From the NCBI GenBank assembly GCA_947044405.1, contig CAMRHE010000458.1, positions 806,001 to 870,000 of the forward strand: DNA of 64,000 nucleotides, read 5' to 3'. Shown piece by piece: positions 10,911 through 24,383 of the stretch. Position numbers and translations under genes: made by a program. Below the pieces are notes generated by a model. It was not told the origin of the DNA. It ran no database searches and worked only from the letters and a program-made list of their open reading frames with translations. The DNA comes from Leptodactylus fallax (taxonomy: Eukaryota > Chordata > Amphibia > Anura > Leptodactylidae). Within the stretch, counting starts at the first letter, position 1. Each line of letters starts with the position of its first letter.

Positions 10911-11179
10911 CACACGTGGACAAAATTATTGGTACCCCTCACTTAATGAAAGAAAAACCCACAATGGTCACAGAAATAACTTGAATCTGACAAAAGTAAT
11001 AATATATAAAAATTCTATGAAAATGAACAAATGAAAGTCAGACATTGCTTTTCAACCATGCTTCAACAGAATTTTTAAAAAAAGAAAACTCATGAAAAAG
11101 TCCTGGACAGAAATGATGGTACCCCTGAACATAATGTGACCAAAGGGACATGTTAAATCAAGGTGTGTCCACTAATTAG

Positions 11180-12067
<888 letters not shown>

Positions 12068-12133
12068 TAATTGCATTCATATTATGAGTAACAGAAGCTT
12101 ATATTGACAGTTAGAATGAGTTAATGCAGCAAG

Positions 12134-13110
12134 TCAATATTTGCAGTGTTGACCCTTCTTCTTCAGGACCTCGGCAATTCTCCCTAGCATGCTCTCAATC
12201 AACTTCTGGACCAAATCCTGACTGATAGCAGTCCATTCTTGCAGAATCAATGCTTTAATTTTGTCTGAATTTGTTGGTTTTTGTTTGTCCACCCGTCTCT
12301 TGATGATTGACCACAAGTTCTCAATGGGATTAAGATCTGGGGAGTTTCCAGGCCATGGACCCAAAATCTCTATGTTTTGTTCCCTGAGCCATTTAGTTAT
12401 CAAAGGCATTGTTGAGCGCCAAACTGCTCTTGGACGGTTGGGAGAAGTTGCTCTTGGAGGACATTCTGGTACCATTCTTTATTCATGGCTGTGTTTTTAG
12501 GCAAGACTGTGAGAGAGCCGTTTCCCTTGGCTGAGAAGCAACCCCACACATGAATGGTTTCAGGATGCTTTACAGTTGGCATGAGACAAGACTAGTGGTA
12601 GCGCTCACCTCTTCTTCTCCGAATAAGCTGTTTTCCAGATGTTCCAAACAATCGAAAAGGGGATTCATCAGAGAAAATGACTTTACCCCAGTCCTCAGCA
12701 GTCCACTGCCTGTACCTTTTGCAGAATATCAGTCTATCCCTGATGTTTTTTGTGGAGAGAAGTGGCTTCTTTGCTGCCCTCCTTGAGACCAGGCCTTGCT
12801 CCAAGAGTCTCCGCCTCACAGTGCGTGCAGATGCACTCACACCTGCCTGCTGCCATTCCTCAGCAAGCTCTGCACTGCTGGTAGCCCGATCCCGCAGCTG
12901 AAACACTTTTAAGAGACGGTCCTGCCGCTTGCTGGTCTTTCTTGGGCGCCCTGGAGCCTTTTTGGCACCAATGGAACCTCTCTCCTTGAAGTTCTTGATG
13001 ATGCGATAGATTGTTGACTGAGGTGCAATCTTTCTAGCTGCAATACTCTTCCCAGTTAGGCCATTTTTGTGCAGTGCAATGATGACTGCACGTTTCTTTA
13101 GAGATGACCA
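12134..13110 (-). pseudogene. Tc1-2 transposase, several frame breaks
   Basis: Read leftwards: an N-terminal helix-turn-helix region (ALHKNGLTGKSIAARKIAP), a GRPRK hook, a second DNA-binding part (SSAELAEEWQQAGVSASART), a catalytic region with FSDESPF and HVWGCFSAKGNGS, then [19 protein letters not shown] and the usual C-terminal Lys-rich tail ending near 12134. At least three frame changes are visible (near 13100, 12590 and 12400-12480), and the second catalytic Asp region is damaged. This is an old, inactive copy. Confidence 0.88.
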
Positions 13111-13384
13111 TGGTTAACAGAAGAGAAACAATGATGGCAAGCACCGGCCTCCTTTTAAAGTGTCCAGTGGTGTCATTCTTACTTAATCATGACAGATTGA
13201 TCTCCAGCCCTGTCCTCATCAACACCCACACCTGTGTTAATGGAGCAATCACTGAAACGATGTTAGGTGGTCCTTTTAAGGCAGGGCTGCAATGATGTTG
13301 AAATGTGTTTTGGGGGATAAAGTTCATTTTCTAGGCAAATATTGACTTTGCAAGTAATTGCTGTTAAGCTGATCACTCTTTATA

Positions 13385-15034
13385 CAGTCATATGAAAAAG
13401 TTTGGGCACCCCTATTAATCTTAATCATTTTTAGTTCTAAATATTTGGGTGTTTGCAACAGCCATTTCAATTTGATATATCTAATAACTGATGGACACAG
13501 TAATATTTCAGGATTGAAATGAGGTTTATTGTACTAACAGAAAATGTGCAATATGCATTAAACCAAAATTTGACCGGTGCAAAAATTTGGGTACCCTTAT
13601 CATTTTATTGATTTGAATACTCCTAACTACTTTTTACTGACTTACTGAAGCACAAAATTGGTTTTGTAACCTCACTGAGCTTTGAACTTCACAGCCAGGT
13701 GTATCCAATCATGAGAAAAGGTATTTAAGGTGGCCAATTGAAGTTGTTCTCCTATTTGAATCTCCTCTGAAGAGTGGCATCATGGGCTCCTCAAAACAAC
13801 TCTCAAATGATCTGAAAACAAAGATTGTTCAACATAGTTGTTCAGGGGGAGGATACAAAAAGTTGTCTCAGAGATTTAACCTGTCAGTTTCCACTGTGAG
13901 GAACATAGTAAGGAAATGGAAGACCACAGGGACAGTTCTTGTTAAGCCCAGAAGTGGCAGGCCAAGAAAAATATCAGAAAGGCAGAGAAGAAGAATGGTG
14001 AGAACAGTCAAGGAGAATCCACAGACCACCTCCAAAGAGCTGCAGCATCATCTTGCTGCAGATGGTGTCACTGTGCATCGGTCAACAATACAGCACACTT
14101 TGCACAAGGAGAAGCTGTATGGGAGAGTGATGCGAAAGAAGCCGTTTCTGAAAGCACGCCACAAACAGAGTCGCCTGAGGTATGCAAAAGCACATTTGGA
14201 CAAGCCAGCTTCATTTTGGAAGAAGGTCCTGTGGACTGATGAAACAAAGATTGAGTTGTTTGGTCATACAAAAAGGCGTTATGCATGGCGTCAAAAAAAA
14301 CACAGCATTCCAAGAAAAACACTTGCTACCCACTGTAAAATTTGGTGGAGGTTCCATCATGCTTTGGGGCTGTGTGGCCAATGCCGGCAGCGGGAATCTT
14401 GTTAAAGTTGAGGGTCGCATGGATTCAACTCAGTATCAGCAGATTCTTGAGAATAATGTACAAGAATCAGTGACGAATTTGAAGTTACGCCGGGGATGGA
14501 TATTTCAGCAAGACAATGATCCAAAACACAGCTCCAAATCAACTCAGGCATTCATGCAGAGGAACAATTACAATGTTCTGGAATGGCCATCCCAGTCCCC
14601 AGACCTGAATATCATTGAACATCTGTGGGATAATTTGAAGCGGGCTGTCCATGCTCGGCGACCATCAAACTTAACTGAACTGGAATTGTTTTGTAAAGAG
14701 GAATGGTCAAAAATACCTTCATCCAGGATCCAAGAACTGATTAAAAGCTACAGAAAGCGACTAGAGGCTGTTATTTTTGCAAAAGGAGGATCTACTAAAT
14801 ATTAATGTCACTTTTCTGTTGAGGTGCCCATACTTTTGAACCGGTCAAATTTTGGTTTAATGCATATTGCACATTTTCTGTTAGTACAATAAACCTCATT
14901 TCAATCCTGAAATATTACTGTGTCCATCAGTTATTAGATATATTCAAATTGAAATGGCTGTTGCAAACACCCAAATATTTAGAACTAAAAATTATTAAGA
15001 TTAATAGGGGTGCCCAAACTTTTTCATATGACTG
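13385..15034 (+). mobile_element. Tc1-like transposon Tc1-3, inserted in Tc1-2
   Basis: It is 1650 bp long. The ends are CAGTCATATGAAAAAGTTTG and the inverted CAAACTTTTTCATATGACTG, flanked by TA (13383-13384 and 15035-15036). The two ends match over roughly 200 bp (for example AATTTGACCGGT near 13568 and ACCGGTCAAATT near 14840). It is the youngest of the three nested elements. Confidence 0.95.
13782..14805 (+). pseudogene. Tc1-3 transposase, near-intact with one homopolymer frameshift
   Basis: It starts at the ATG for MGSSKQLSNDLKTKIV. It has paired helix-turn-helix domains (KKLSQRFNLSVSTVRNIVRK, TSKELQHHLAADGVTVHR), the GRPRKI hook, and all three catalytic DDE blocks: WTDETKIEL, FQQDNDPKHSSKS and SPDLNIIEHLWDNLKR. 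It ends GGSTKY. The only break I see is a run of eight A at 14293-14300, where seven would keep the frame. Length, about 340 codons, is normal for Tc1. A sequencing error there would make this a complete gene. Confidence 0.93.
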
Positions 15035-15138
15035 TAACATTCTGGAGTATATGCAAATTGCCATTAGAAAAACTGAAGCAGTAGACTTTGTAAAAATTAA
15101 TATCTGTATCATTCTCAAAACTTTTGGCCATGACTGTA

Positions 15139-15498
15139 GAGAGAAATGTGCTGCCCAGTGTTAGAAAGCTTGGTCTCAGTCGCAGGTCATGGGTCTTGCA
15201 ACAGGATAATGACCCAAAACACACAGCTAAAAACACCCAAGAATGGCTAAGAGGAAAACATTGGACTATTCTGAAGTGGCCTTGTATGAGCCCTCACCTA
15301 AATCCTATTGAGCATCTTTGGAAGACGCTGAAACATGCCATCTGGAAAAGGCACCCTTCAAACCCAAGACAACTGGAACAGTTTGCTCATGAGGAGTGGG
15401 CCAAAATACCTGTTGAGAGGTGCAGAAGTCTCATTGACAGTTACAGGAATCGTTTGATTGCAGTGATTGCCTCAAAAGGTTGTGCAACAAAATATTAA
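15139..15498 (+). pseudogene. Tc1-1 transposase, C-terminal third
   Basis: This completes the gene broken at 11956. It carries the second catalytic Asp block (LQQDNDPKHTAKNTQEWL), the final Glu block (SPHLNPIEHLWKTLKHAI) and the family-typical ending KGCATKY followed by TAA. No internal stop or frameshift is seen. Before Tc1-2 inserted, the Tc1-1 gene may therefore have been intact. Confidence 0.93.
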
Positions 15499-15588
15499 GT
15501 TAAGGGTACCATCATTTCTGTCCAGGCCTGTTTCATGTGGGTTTTTCTTTCATTAAACGAGGGGTACCACCAATTTTGTCCACGTGTG

Positions 15589-15961
15589 TATATATTCTAT
15601 CCTGGTCTATAATCTGTAATTTTGAGAACAATGCTACTATAGTTATACCAACATAGCCTAGAGTGTCTGCAGTACCACTCCGGCTATAATTATGCAAGAC
15701 TTATAGAGGCAACTTACTGCAATAAAATAATAAACATGTTTCACCCACAAAGGGCGTCCTCAGGAGTATGGAGTAAGAGGCCATTGCTCACTAACAAAGT
15801 TCTTACATAGGACTGGCATAAACAAAATTGCCTCCCTTAGCCAATGGGTAACTACTCCTCTGACTAACAGCTAATGAATACAAATCATTACTGTAGGTAT
15901 AGATGACACCTCCTTAATACATCAATTAGAAAATGTAGATGATAATAGCCAATAAAGCACG
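15589..15961 (-). repeat. Palindrome right arm
   Basis: It is the reverse complement of the left arm (9508-9823 joined to 10844-10910). On the minus strand it carries a hammerhead-like core (15763-15733). It ends GCCAATAAAGCA, mirroring the left start TGCTTTATTGGC. The left arm has a short GTTGGGGGA-containing insertion near 9734-9743 that this arm lacks. Confidence 0.85.
15733..15763 (-). ncRNA. Hammerhead-like core, mutated
   Basis: The minus strand reads CUGAGGA, stem II GCCC-UUUGU-GGGU, then GAAACAUGU with the palindromic stem III ACAUGU. It is the hammerhead layout of Penelope-like elements, except that the invariant U of CUGAUGA is G. A complementary stem I is not evident. The left arm has the same G (9706-9737). 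Activity is unlikely; it is useful mainly as a marker that the arms derive from a Penelope-like terminal repeat. Confidence 0.5.
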
Positions 15962-16091
15962 GATGCTTGAGCATGTGCATTGCATGCCGGAGCGGACTTA
16001 GCTATTATTCACAGTGATAATATGCAAGTGCGCATGCATGATGTAGCTGCCACACAGAACTTAGCCGCTGTTTCACTGACATGGGGAACAA

Positions 16092-16500
16092 ATGGGCTCA
16101 ACTCACGCATGCACATTCGGTATCGTATCATACTTAAACAATGTTCACCGCAAAAGGCACAAGTGTGCACGCACCTGTTCTGATGTGCCCACTGTGTCCA
16201 AAGCAGCACTTAATCAAACTGTTGTCATCCATGTGCAGACGAAAATACTGCGCTCCCACACAGATTACATCTCGAGAATGTCCTCCTTTGTCTATTATGA
16301 TGATTGGCTTAAAAGTAGATTTCATTGGCTTAGACCAACCACTGTAGGTTCATTCCCTTGTGTTGATTGCAAATTCTGTAAATTTCTTCCAAAACTGAAA
16401 ACTTTTTGTAATCCTGTTGATGGAAGGGAATATGACAAGCCTTTCCTCACTGTGATCCGTCGGAATCTGAAATCTCAGGCACTGACGAATCATCAGTGAG
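16092..16500 (+). pseudogene. Penelope-like element fragment, C-terminal linker region
   Basis: The plus frame ending at 16499 contains FPCVDCKFCKFLPKLKTF, followed by NPVDGREYDKPFLT. This resembles the Cys-rich linker that precedes the GIY-YIG domain in Penelope-like proteins (compare CFKCSGCSSCPF in PLE-1). No RT core or nuclease remains. It abuts the right palindrome arm and may be from the same element. Confidence 0.55.
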
Positions 16501-16559
16501 TACTTATTCGGTTCGCAGATGTTTTTCTAGATGAAGACCAAATAGTAACAGTACCAATA

Positions 16560-19330
16560 AAAACTATTTTTTTTATTATAATATTTATTGAAGAATTTTT
16601 CAAGTTAACAACAAAGCAAAAATCAAAAGTTAGCAATACGCACATGGAAAGTGCAAAAAAATAAAATAAAATGAGATTGCCTATTACAAATTAGACAACA
16701 AAACAGAGGAGACAAATAGAGGGAAGTCAGTGGGGATCAGGTAGGTGAGTGAAGGGGAGGGAATCAGAGATTCCCACCGGGGAACAGTATTGTTCAAGGA
16801 GGCCATCAGATACTCCAGATTGCGGATATCCATAACTCGGGCTAAGAGTTCAGTGTCAGTAGGCAGAGTCACAGACTTCCAGTGTGATGCAATGAGGGTT
16901 TTGGCTGCGGTACAGAAATACAAGAACAATCTAGCAGATTTCTTACCCGTCTGTCTCGGGGGTAAATTAAGTAAATAAATAAGGGGGTCTAGAGGGACTA
17001 CCTGTAAAAAGAGCTTTCTGTAATGCTCCTAACTCTTATCAGGGGACAGTGCCAAAAAATATGAAACAGTATACCCACAGCAGAGTGATATTTCCAACAC
17101 ACCAAAGGGATTGTGGTATTCAGGGAGTGTAAGAAAGAAGGGGTATGGTACCAATGCATAATAAGCTTGTATTGTGTCTCCTTAAATGTCAAACAAGTTG
17201 AGGATTTAGCTGCATCTGACCAAATAATCCACCCTTGGGCAGGAGAGAATGGATATCCCAATACTTCCTCCCATCTAGTCATGTACCTGTTGACTGGGGG
17301 AGTAGACCCCTCTGGGGAAGACAAAAGCTGATAAATTGTGGTAGTCAGGCCTTCGTGGAGGTGCCTGCCCAGCACAATTTCTCAAAGACTGTAGGGGTAG
17401 AGACCCTCAGAACCAGACAGAGTGAGTGCAAAGTGGACAATTTGACAATAATGTAACCGCTCAGTCTGGGGAACTGCCAGTGCTGCGATAAAGTAATCAA
17501 AGGGCCTGAGCTCCAAAGTCAGGGGATTAAAAAAGTCAGCTAGCTGGAGGAGCAGGTTAAAGAGGAAGAAGGTCATGGAGGAATTCAGCAAAACGAGCGA
17601 AAACCGCCTATTACAAATGGTCCATATCACCTTTGTAAAGCAAATTGGGACCAAAGTGGGGCGTGGAGGGGCTGTGGGAGACCAGACCTACAAGAGAGCA
17701 TTGGGGTGCATAGTCGCAAACCACAGCCTCTCAAGCTCCACCCATTTAGTGTAAGCCTACGACGCTACCCAAAATGGAATGCCTCTCAAGTGGGTGGCCT
17801 AATAGTAGTGAAAGAGATGTGGAACTGATAATCCCCCAATCCCTCTCCCCGCCAGCATTACAGACCTAGGAATCCAGTGCTGCTTGGCATTCCATATATA
17901 GTGAAATATGGCCCTCTGCAGGTCGCGTAGATCTGAACGGGGTACCGGAACAGGAAGGGTTTCAAAGTAGTTTAAGAGTTTAGGAAGGAGGGTCATTTTA
18001 CTGCCATGATCCTACCCAATAAGGAGACATGTGAAGGACGCCATTTATCCAACAGTGACTTGAACAGTTTGGGATAGTTCACAGAATAAAGCATCGCATA
18101 AGAGGGGGAAACTTAGATCCCCAAGTATTTAAGAAACTGTTCCCGCCATTGAAAAATCAAAATTGTCACGGAGCAGTTGGAAATGTTCAGGGGGAGGGCC
18201 TCTGTTTTAGTATGGTTAATCTTATAAGCGGAGAGACGACCATAGTCTCCAAGGATAAGCATGAGATTAGGTAGAGAGGTGTGGGGGCTAATGAATGTGA
18301 GCAGAACATCATCAGCAAAAAGGCAAATTTTGAAGTCGCTATCCCAGACCCTAATTCCCTTGATGTCCGGATTCAGACAGATAGTGGCCGCCAGTGGCTA
18401 AATGCAAAGTGCAAATATGAGGGGGGAGAGAGGACAACCATAACGAGTGCCATTTTTAATGGGGAAGGAAGAGGAGTAGGGAGGGAGTATTATGAATTGT
18501 ATGAAGAAAAGCCCTGCTAAAACCATAAGCTTCCAAGGAAGACGACATGAAGGACCAGTCTATGTGATCGAAGGCTTTTTCCGCGTCGAGGCTGAGAAGG
18601 ATAGCAGAAGTTGAATGATGATTTGCCACCTCAGTTAGGTCCACAGTCCTTCTGGTGTTATCTCCACCCTGATGACAGGGAATGAAACCCACCTGGACCT
18701 TAAAGGCAAGAGAGGGGAGCCCTACATTCAGGAGACCGGCTAGGAGTTTGGTGAACAGTTTCAGGCAATGGGTCTATAGCTAGAACACTCCTGTGGGTCC
18801 TTGTTAAGCTTGGGAATGAGAGTCAGGTGAGAGTGCAGCATCAAGGTGGGGATAGATAAGGGCACCATCTAGAAACAGCCACTGCAGAAGGATGGTGAGG
18901 TTGGCCTCGAAATTTTTGTAATACAAGTATGTAAATTAGCCTTAGTCGAAGGACTGAGAGTTAAGGATGGGTCACTAGATGAGCTGTAAGGGACAGAATT
19001 TTGGTTATCAGGGTCCATTCCCTAACTACCCTGCCTTTTTTTAACCATGTTTTCCTTAAAACAGAGTCCGAGGACACAGAGTCCTCGTTTTCTCTAAAGT
19101 AGTTGGATAAGTGGTTACGCAAAGTGGTAAGATGAGGGCATTTTTAAAAGGGCCTCATTGACACGCCAGCATCTAGGCAGGACCAGGACACTAGACAGGG
19201 AGACAGTAACCGGGGTGTGGTCCGACAATGAAATTAAGCCCACCTCCACCCCGGAGGCCATGATAGTCTCTTTCAATGCAAAATCGTGAATACAGCAAAT
19301 TAGCAAATAATTAGCCATGAGCATGCAGTC
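16560..19330 (-). pseudogene. L1-type LINE ORF2 relic
   Basis: Fragments in several minus frames follow the L1 order. An endonuclease piece with SDHTPVTVSLS is at 19240-19190. An RT piece LLSLDAEKAFDHIDW is near 18590. The post-RT segment LPKLLNYFETLPVPVPRSDLRDLQRAIFHYIWN is read in parts near 17980. Then comes the C-terminal region with RWEEVLGYPF, KLIMHWYHTP and FHIFWHCP (17330-17040), and AAKTLIASHWKS near 16890. An A-rich 3' end (T-run on plus, 16568-16580) closes it. Many stops and frameshifts make it an old fossil. It would have encoded the nicking endonuclease and reverse transcriptase. Confidence 0.8.
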
Positions 19331-19579
19331 ACTAGGTCTCTGTACTCACTTGAAATGGCATTACCAGCTTATCTGGCAAAATGTAATTGGCAGTGGCACG
19401 AAGTGAGCAAGACCATTCTATTCCTTCTCACCATGATTGTCTTTGCAGGCAGGCCACATCCACACGTAGAACATGGTTATTATCATTATCATCTCCATCT
19501 GCTTCTCCTCCTCCTCCAAGACACTGTCAGTCATTATCCATAAAGGAATATGTATCCAGTAAATAGCAATCTGCACCTA

Positions 19580-19948
19580 CAGGTGAATCTCAATAAATTA
19601 GAATATCTTTGAAACGTTTATTTCTTTCAGTAATTATATTAAAAAAGTGACCTCCTATATTTTTTAGATTCTTTACACATAGAGTGTTCTATTTCAAGTG
19701 TTTTATTTCTGTAAATGTTGATTATGGATTACAGGTAATGAAAACCCAAATCTAAGAAAATTAGAATATTGTGAAAAAGTTCAGTATTGTAAATTCAGTG
19801 TGTCACCTGCCAAGGTTTCCTAAGCCTTTAAATGGTCCTTCAGTCTGGTTCAGTAGGACACACAATCATGGAAGACTGCTGACTATGAATTGTATTACTG
19901 AAATGAATGAACTTTTCAAAGATATTCTAATTTATTGAGATGCACCTG
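19580..19948. mobile_element. Tc1/mariner-type MITE, family B copy 2
   Basis: The ends are CAGGTGAATCTCAATAAATT and the inverted AATTTATTGAGATGCACCTG, flanked by TA at 19578-19579 and 19949-19950. The interior is reversed relative to copy 1 at 6431. It has no coding capacity. Confidence 0.85.
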
Positions 19949-19974
19949 TAGTCATTTGGATTGTCTGCAACTTT

Positions 19975-20778
19975 AAGATAAAATAAGATAATCCTTTAAT
20001 AGTTCCACTATGGGGAAATTCAGTTTTGTTACAGCAGCATAGATAATACAAACCCAAAAAACAACATATGCAGAAACTCCAAGGTAGAGGCATTACAATG
20101 ACAGTAGGTACAGATAGAAAGATAAAGGTAAAAAAAGTAGTAGAAGGGATACCACAACTTAAAGATCTTTCAGTTCTCTGTATGGAATGATCTCCGCTTA
20201 GCTCAGTGTTGGTTGTACAGCCTAGCCGTAGCAGGGAGAAAAGACTTCCGATAGCGCTCCTTCTCACACTTAGGGTGAAGCAGTTGATCAGTGGCAGTAC
20301 TGTCCAGCGCTATCACGGTCTCCTGCATCAGATGGGAGTTACTCTCCCGTATACAGCTCACCACGGACAGTATCCTTCTGTCACCCACCACCTGCACTGG
20401 GTCCAGGGGGCTCCCAAGGACAGAGCTGGCCCTTCTAATCAGCTTGTGGAGTCTATTCCTGTCCCTGGTTGATATACTACGCCCCCAGCAGGCCACTCCA
20501 AAGAAGATGGCTGATGCCACTACAGAGTTGAAAAAGGCCCTAAGAAGTGCCCTCTGGACTCCAAAGGCTCTCAGCCTCCTAAGCAGGTAGATCCTGCTGT
20601 GGCCCTTCCTGTACTGTGGATCCAGGTGATCTGCCCAGTCCAGCTTATTATTGAGGAGCACCCCTAGGTACTTATAGGTGTTGACAATCTCAACCCATTC
20701 CCTGGATGTCCACTGGTTTAGGAGGGTATCTGCACTTATGAAAGTTCACCACCATCTCCTTGGTCTTCCCAGCATTAC
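19975..20778 (-). pseudogene. L2-like LINE, 3' fragment (copy a)
   Basis: On the minus strand this encodes the end of a LINE polymerase: LLNNKLDWADHLDPQYRKGHS, LRRLRAFGVQRALLRAFFNS, WGRSISTRDRNRLHKLIRRA, then HPKCEKERYRKSFLP. The 3' end has a conserved CCCCATAGTGGAACTATTAA-type stem and a short GATAA-type microsatellite. The copy is cut at its 5' side near 20778, where homology to copy b (33905) stops. The exact clade (L2, Rex1 or CR1) is uncertain. Confidence 0.8.
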
Positions 20779-20779
20779 A

Positions 20780-21205
20780 ACGTTACTGGCAGTGCAGTCG
20801 CTGCCGTGCCCTTTACTGGAATCCACTGTGTTTACCCAACTGATGGCAGCGCATAGTCTCAATAGAGGATACCTAGTCATCATTATTTCTCGAGAAAAGC
20901 TGTTCCTACTTTATATTACCATGTGGGCCTTTCCTTATAAATGACCATGTGGGGAAAGATGCATACCACTCTCAATATGTGGAGCAGCAATTATGGGGCA
21001 ATTAGGAACAATACATAGCTTTCATGGCCCACTGGGTCAATATTTTGAGCATCAGAGGCCACAGTCTATAAAAGGAGCAAGGACCAGGGCTTTCTAATAC
21101 TGACATCACCTCATGAGGGTAGGGAAGGAACAGCTTCAACACCAAGCAGGACCCATCAGTTTGAGCAGCTATATATGATGAATGATTACTGCATGCAAAA
21201 AACCA
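20780..21205. other. Unassigned spacer
   Basis: No gene or clear repeat is recognised between the truncated LINE and the diverged repeat at 21210. Confidence 0.4.
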
Positions 21206-21209
21206 CAGA

Positions 21210-21830
21210 AACAATGGAGTGGAAAACTGTGAAAGGAAGAAGAACTTCTACCTCATGATCATTTGTGGAAGATAGTCCAGATTTTTCAGCTGACAGGCTG
21301 ACAGTGTGCCCCAAATTTCTCTTGAAATTATGTAAATTGTCAGTCCGCCAACATGATGATGTGGCATGTGCTCCCATACAGAGATAACCAGCAGGATAAT
21401 CCAGGTTCTTTTCTGCCTTCTAAGTGTTGTTCTCAGGGTCATAGAGACCTTTCCATTTCAGAAGATATTCTAGCTTTTTCAGCAGGCAACCAGGCCAGGC
21501 ACACTGATGGTGTGCCCCAATTTTTTGCTGTACTCATGCTCATAGAATCCATTCCATTTCTAAATATATTCTTGCTTTTTGAGCTGGCAGATCAGGAACA
21601 CTGATAGTGTGTCACAAATTTTTCTTCAAATATTGTAATTGTCATTGATTTGTGCTGCATCTGCTCTCAAATTTGTCAATTTTGGGTGTTTTTTATGAAG
21701 TCAGTCCTTTATCACTTTACTTTTCAAGTGGCAGGCACGCTGACACGCTTCATCACGTTTCAACTAGGCACACAGCCACAAATTTGTCTCCCAAATAAGA
21801 ACAAGCCTGGAGCACTTGCAAGTCATCTAA
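21210..21830. repeat. Diverged internal repeat
   Basis: A motif of the type TTTTTCAGCTGACAGGCTGA, then CAGTGTGCCCCAAATTT, recurs near 21275-21320, 21475-21530 and 21570-21625 with drift (for example CTTTTTGAGCTGGCAGATCA and AGTGTGTCACAAATTT). A fourth, weaker unit (TTTTCAAGTGGCAGGCACGC) is near 21721. Spacing varies between about 100 and 200 bp. It could be an old tandem array or part of an unidentified element. Confidence 0.4.
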
Positions 21831-23318
21831 ACTAATTTGATACAAATTTTTCTTAAAAAAAAAAATAGCTTTTTGAAATATAGCCATTATGTGTGTCTAA
21901 AAAACCATGGGCAAGCACCTTTCACCAAATAAAGGGTTATTTGTGGAGCATTTTAAATGTTAAAATACATAAAAATGAGTGAAAGCGCACTGTATGATTA
22001 AACTCGGAATTTGTATCCACTGCTTACCATCAGTTTTTACATAGATATACTTGTCACTTTCACTTTGACATAACTTCAGCTGTGTTTACACTATGTTTTA
22101 AGCAATTTAAGGTGTGAGTTGTACCAAATGTATTTGACCCAAAACAAATCTGGAACCCTAGCCACTCGAACCTGAAACGAATTTTGAGAGGTTCACTCAT
22201 CTCTATTTCTGACCAATTTTACCCATACTCTATATTGTCATTTTGCATATTATTGAATGGACTTGAGTAAGATTCTTTCAGTAAGATAGTAAATGTTATA
22301 AATTAATATTTTTTTCCACAGAATTCCATCTAAAGTCCATTAATAGTGTCAGGCCAGTTCTAACTACAAGACTATATTGCTGCAATATTAAGTCGGAAGC
22401 CATGATGTTGTAAAAAGAGTGGGAATAAATACTCATGGTCCAATGATATGATACCCTGATTAGAAGTCAGTAAAATGTACTTTAAAGTCTTACTGAGTGG
22501 AGAAACCACCTCTTATTCTAAAGTAATTGAGTTAAGTTGGGTATGTGGGCAGAAGGAGATGCCTTTCTGAAGGCCTAGCACTGACTAACCTTGTGTTTCT
22601 AGATTAGCATATTTGAGAGTGCTGTTTTTCTTACTTGTGTTACAAATGGAACAAGTCCTGCACTGGCACTTCTACATTAGCTAGAGGGCTAGTTGCATTT
22701 CATTACAACAAGCGGGACTCCACTGCTATGCCTGAACCTGCATGCTAGTGATCTGCAGGTAGCAAAGATGTAAAATGATGCTCCTGAGCCCCAATGTGTA
22801 ATCTGTACCTGGCCCCCCAACTATAATGTTTCACTAATAGTACTGATCTCCTTATATTGGGAAGAGACACCATATGGGCTTCTAAGACTCCTGAGCCCAG
22901 GTGTGACTGCACCCTCTGCACCCTCTCAAGGTATTCCCTCTCAATGTGTGATGCAGTGCCCCCATAACTCCCTGGGTGCGGTGTCTGTCACAACACCTGG
23001 AACTGCATTCATTATGCCCTTGTTTTGAAACTAAAAGAAAAATGGTGTGTACAAGGAATATTAAGGATTTGGGTGAGGAGGTGAGGAGCCTTAAATGAAC
23101 ACCTCCTAAGATCTACAAACATAAATTATTTCAAGATGGAAGCCTTACTTTTTCACAATCACTCACAAAACAAAATGGGTTAAATACTTTTCACCCTTGT
23201 AAATGATTATCTATTCTATTATAATGATGATGCATGATGTGTAAGGAAACATCTGATCTATAATACATAGCAATTATGTAGAGTGGAAGTTATTGATCAC
23301 TAAAAACAACATGAAACA
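21831..23318. other. Gene-free stretch, nothing recognised
   Basis: I find no reading frame, inverted termini or RNA gene that I can support here. Composition is AT-rich with a less AT-rich part near 22660-22990. Confidence 0.4.
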
Positions 23319-23322
23319 TTAA

Positions 23323-23641
23323 AGGGATTCTATCATTAGATTTAGGCAAATTTGCCTAACGACATGTTGGAATAGCCTTGCATGCGCTGTAGTGAGAAGT
23401 GCTGATTCCTACGTAGCGAAGAATAATAAGAGGAGGATATCTTCACATGAAGGGGCGTGCAGCAGCAAGAGGAAGTGGAAAACTGGATATGACAGCGCTG
23501 TGCTCGGAGCACAGGGGGAACGTGCCCAAAATTAGCATATGACAATAAATTATTTACTTCAAAAACGGCGTCGGATAAAAGCTACGGTAGGGATAGAATA
23601 GCCTTTCTAAATGCTATTCCAACATGTCGGATAGAATCCCT
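23323..23641. mobile_element. TTAA-flanked palindromic MITE
   Basis: It begins AGGGATTCTATC and ends GATAGAATCCCT, between TTAA at 23319-23322 and 23642-23645. It is 319 bp, noncoding, with further inward complementarity near both ends (GACATGTTGGAATAGC / GCTATTCCAACATGTC). Confidence 0.8.
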
Positions 23642-23645
23642 TTAA

Positions 23646-24380
23646 AATAAATACTACTTTAGGAATAATAGAAAATGATACCTGAAATTTAGATACAATT
23701 ATTTTGCATTTTCTTGCCAAAACTACTGGTAAGTTTAGGTCCTTATTGGATTGCTGCACTTGGCTATTTTGTTTCTGGTTGTCACACTTTGTAGTTAATT
23801 TAAAAAATACTCCTGTGTGCAATAAAATTTGTGATGAGAAGATTCATTGAGATAGGCATGTCATATGATCACTTTGTCGTGAAATAATCACTATTCATTT
23901 TAGGTGTAAAAACTTGCTTCTTTAACTATTGATACAGAAATTATGAAACAAGGTTAACACCAACATGGTGTTAGTATTAGGACAAGCAACGGTGGGGTTG
24001 TTTGTTTTTAATTTATTATATTATTATGGCATTGCCAAGTGACAACTACAGAATTTGAATAAAAAAATTACATGGTCAGTTGAAAAGTGATAAAGAATTG
24101 ACTTTATTTAAAAAAATAAAAAGTGACCCTAAAAGGGTGTTGGTATTAGAAGAAGCAATGGCATGGGTTTTTTGAGGTGGGAACCTTTTTTTTAAATCTA
24201 ATTTTGTTTTTGTTTTTTTATGCCAACACTGTTGCACCAAGTGTGGATTTCTGGCACTGTTGGCAGTGGTGATCGCTGTGATAACAGGAATGGTTGTATA
24301 GTATGGAATAATGTGATGGACCAAGCCACAGTAGATGATGTCTGGGTATTTAGGAATAGCAGGCATCAGCAGCAGTACAG
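23646..24380. other. Gene-free stretch
   Basis: No feature is recognised here. It could be part of the hAT-type remnant suggested by the BED-finger fragment further right. Confidence 0.35.
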
Positions 24381-24383
24381 TAA

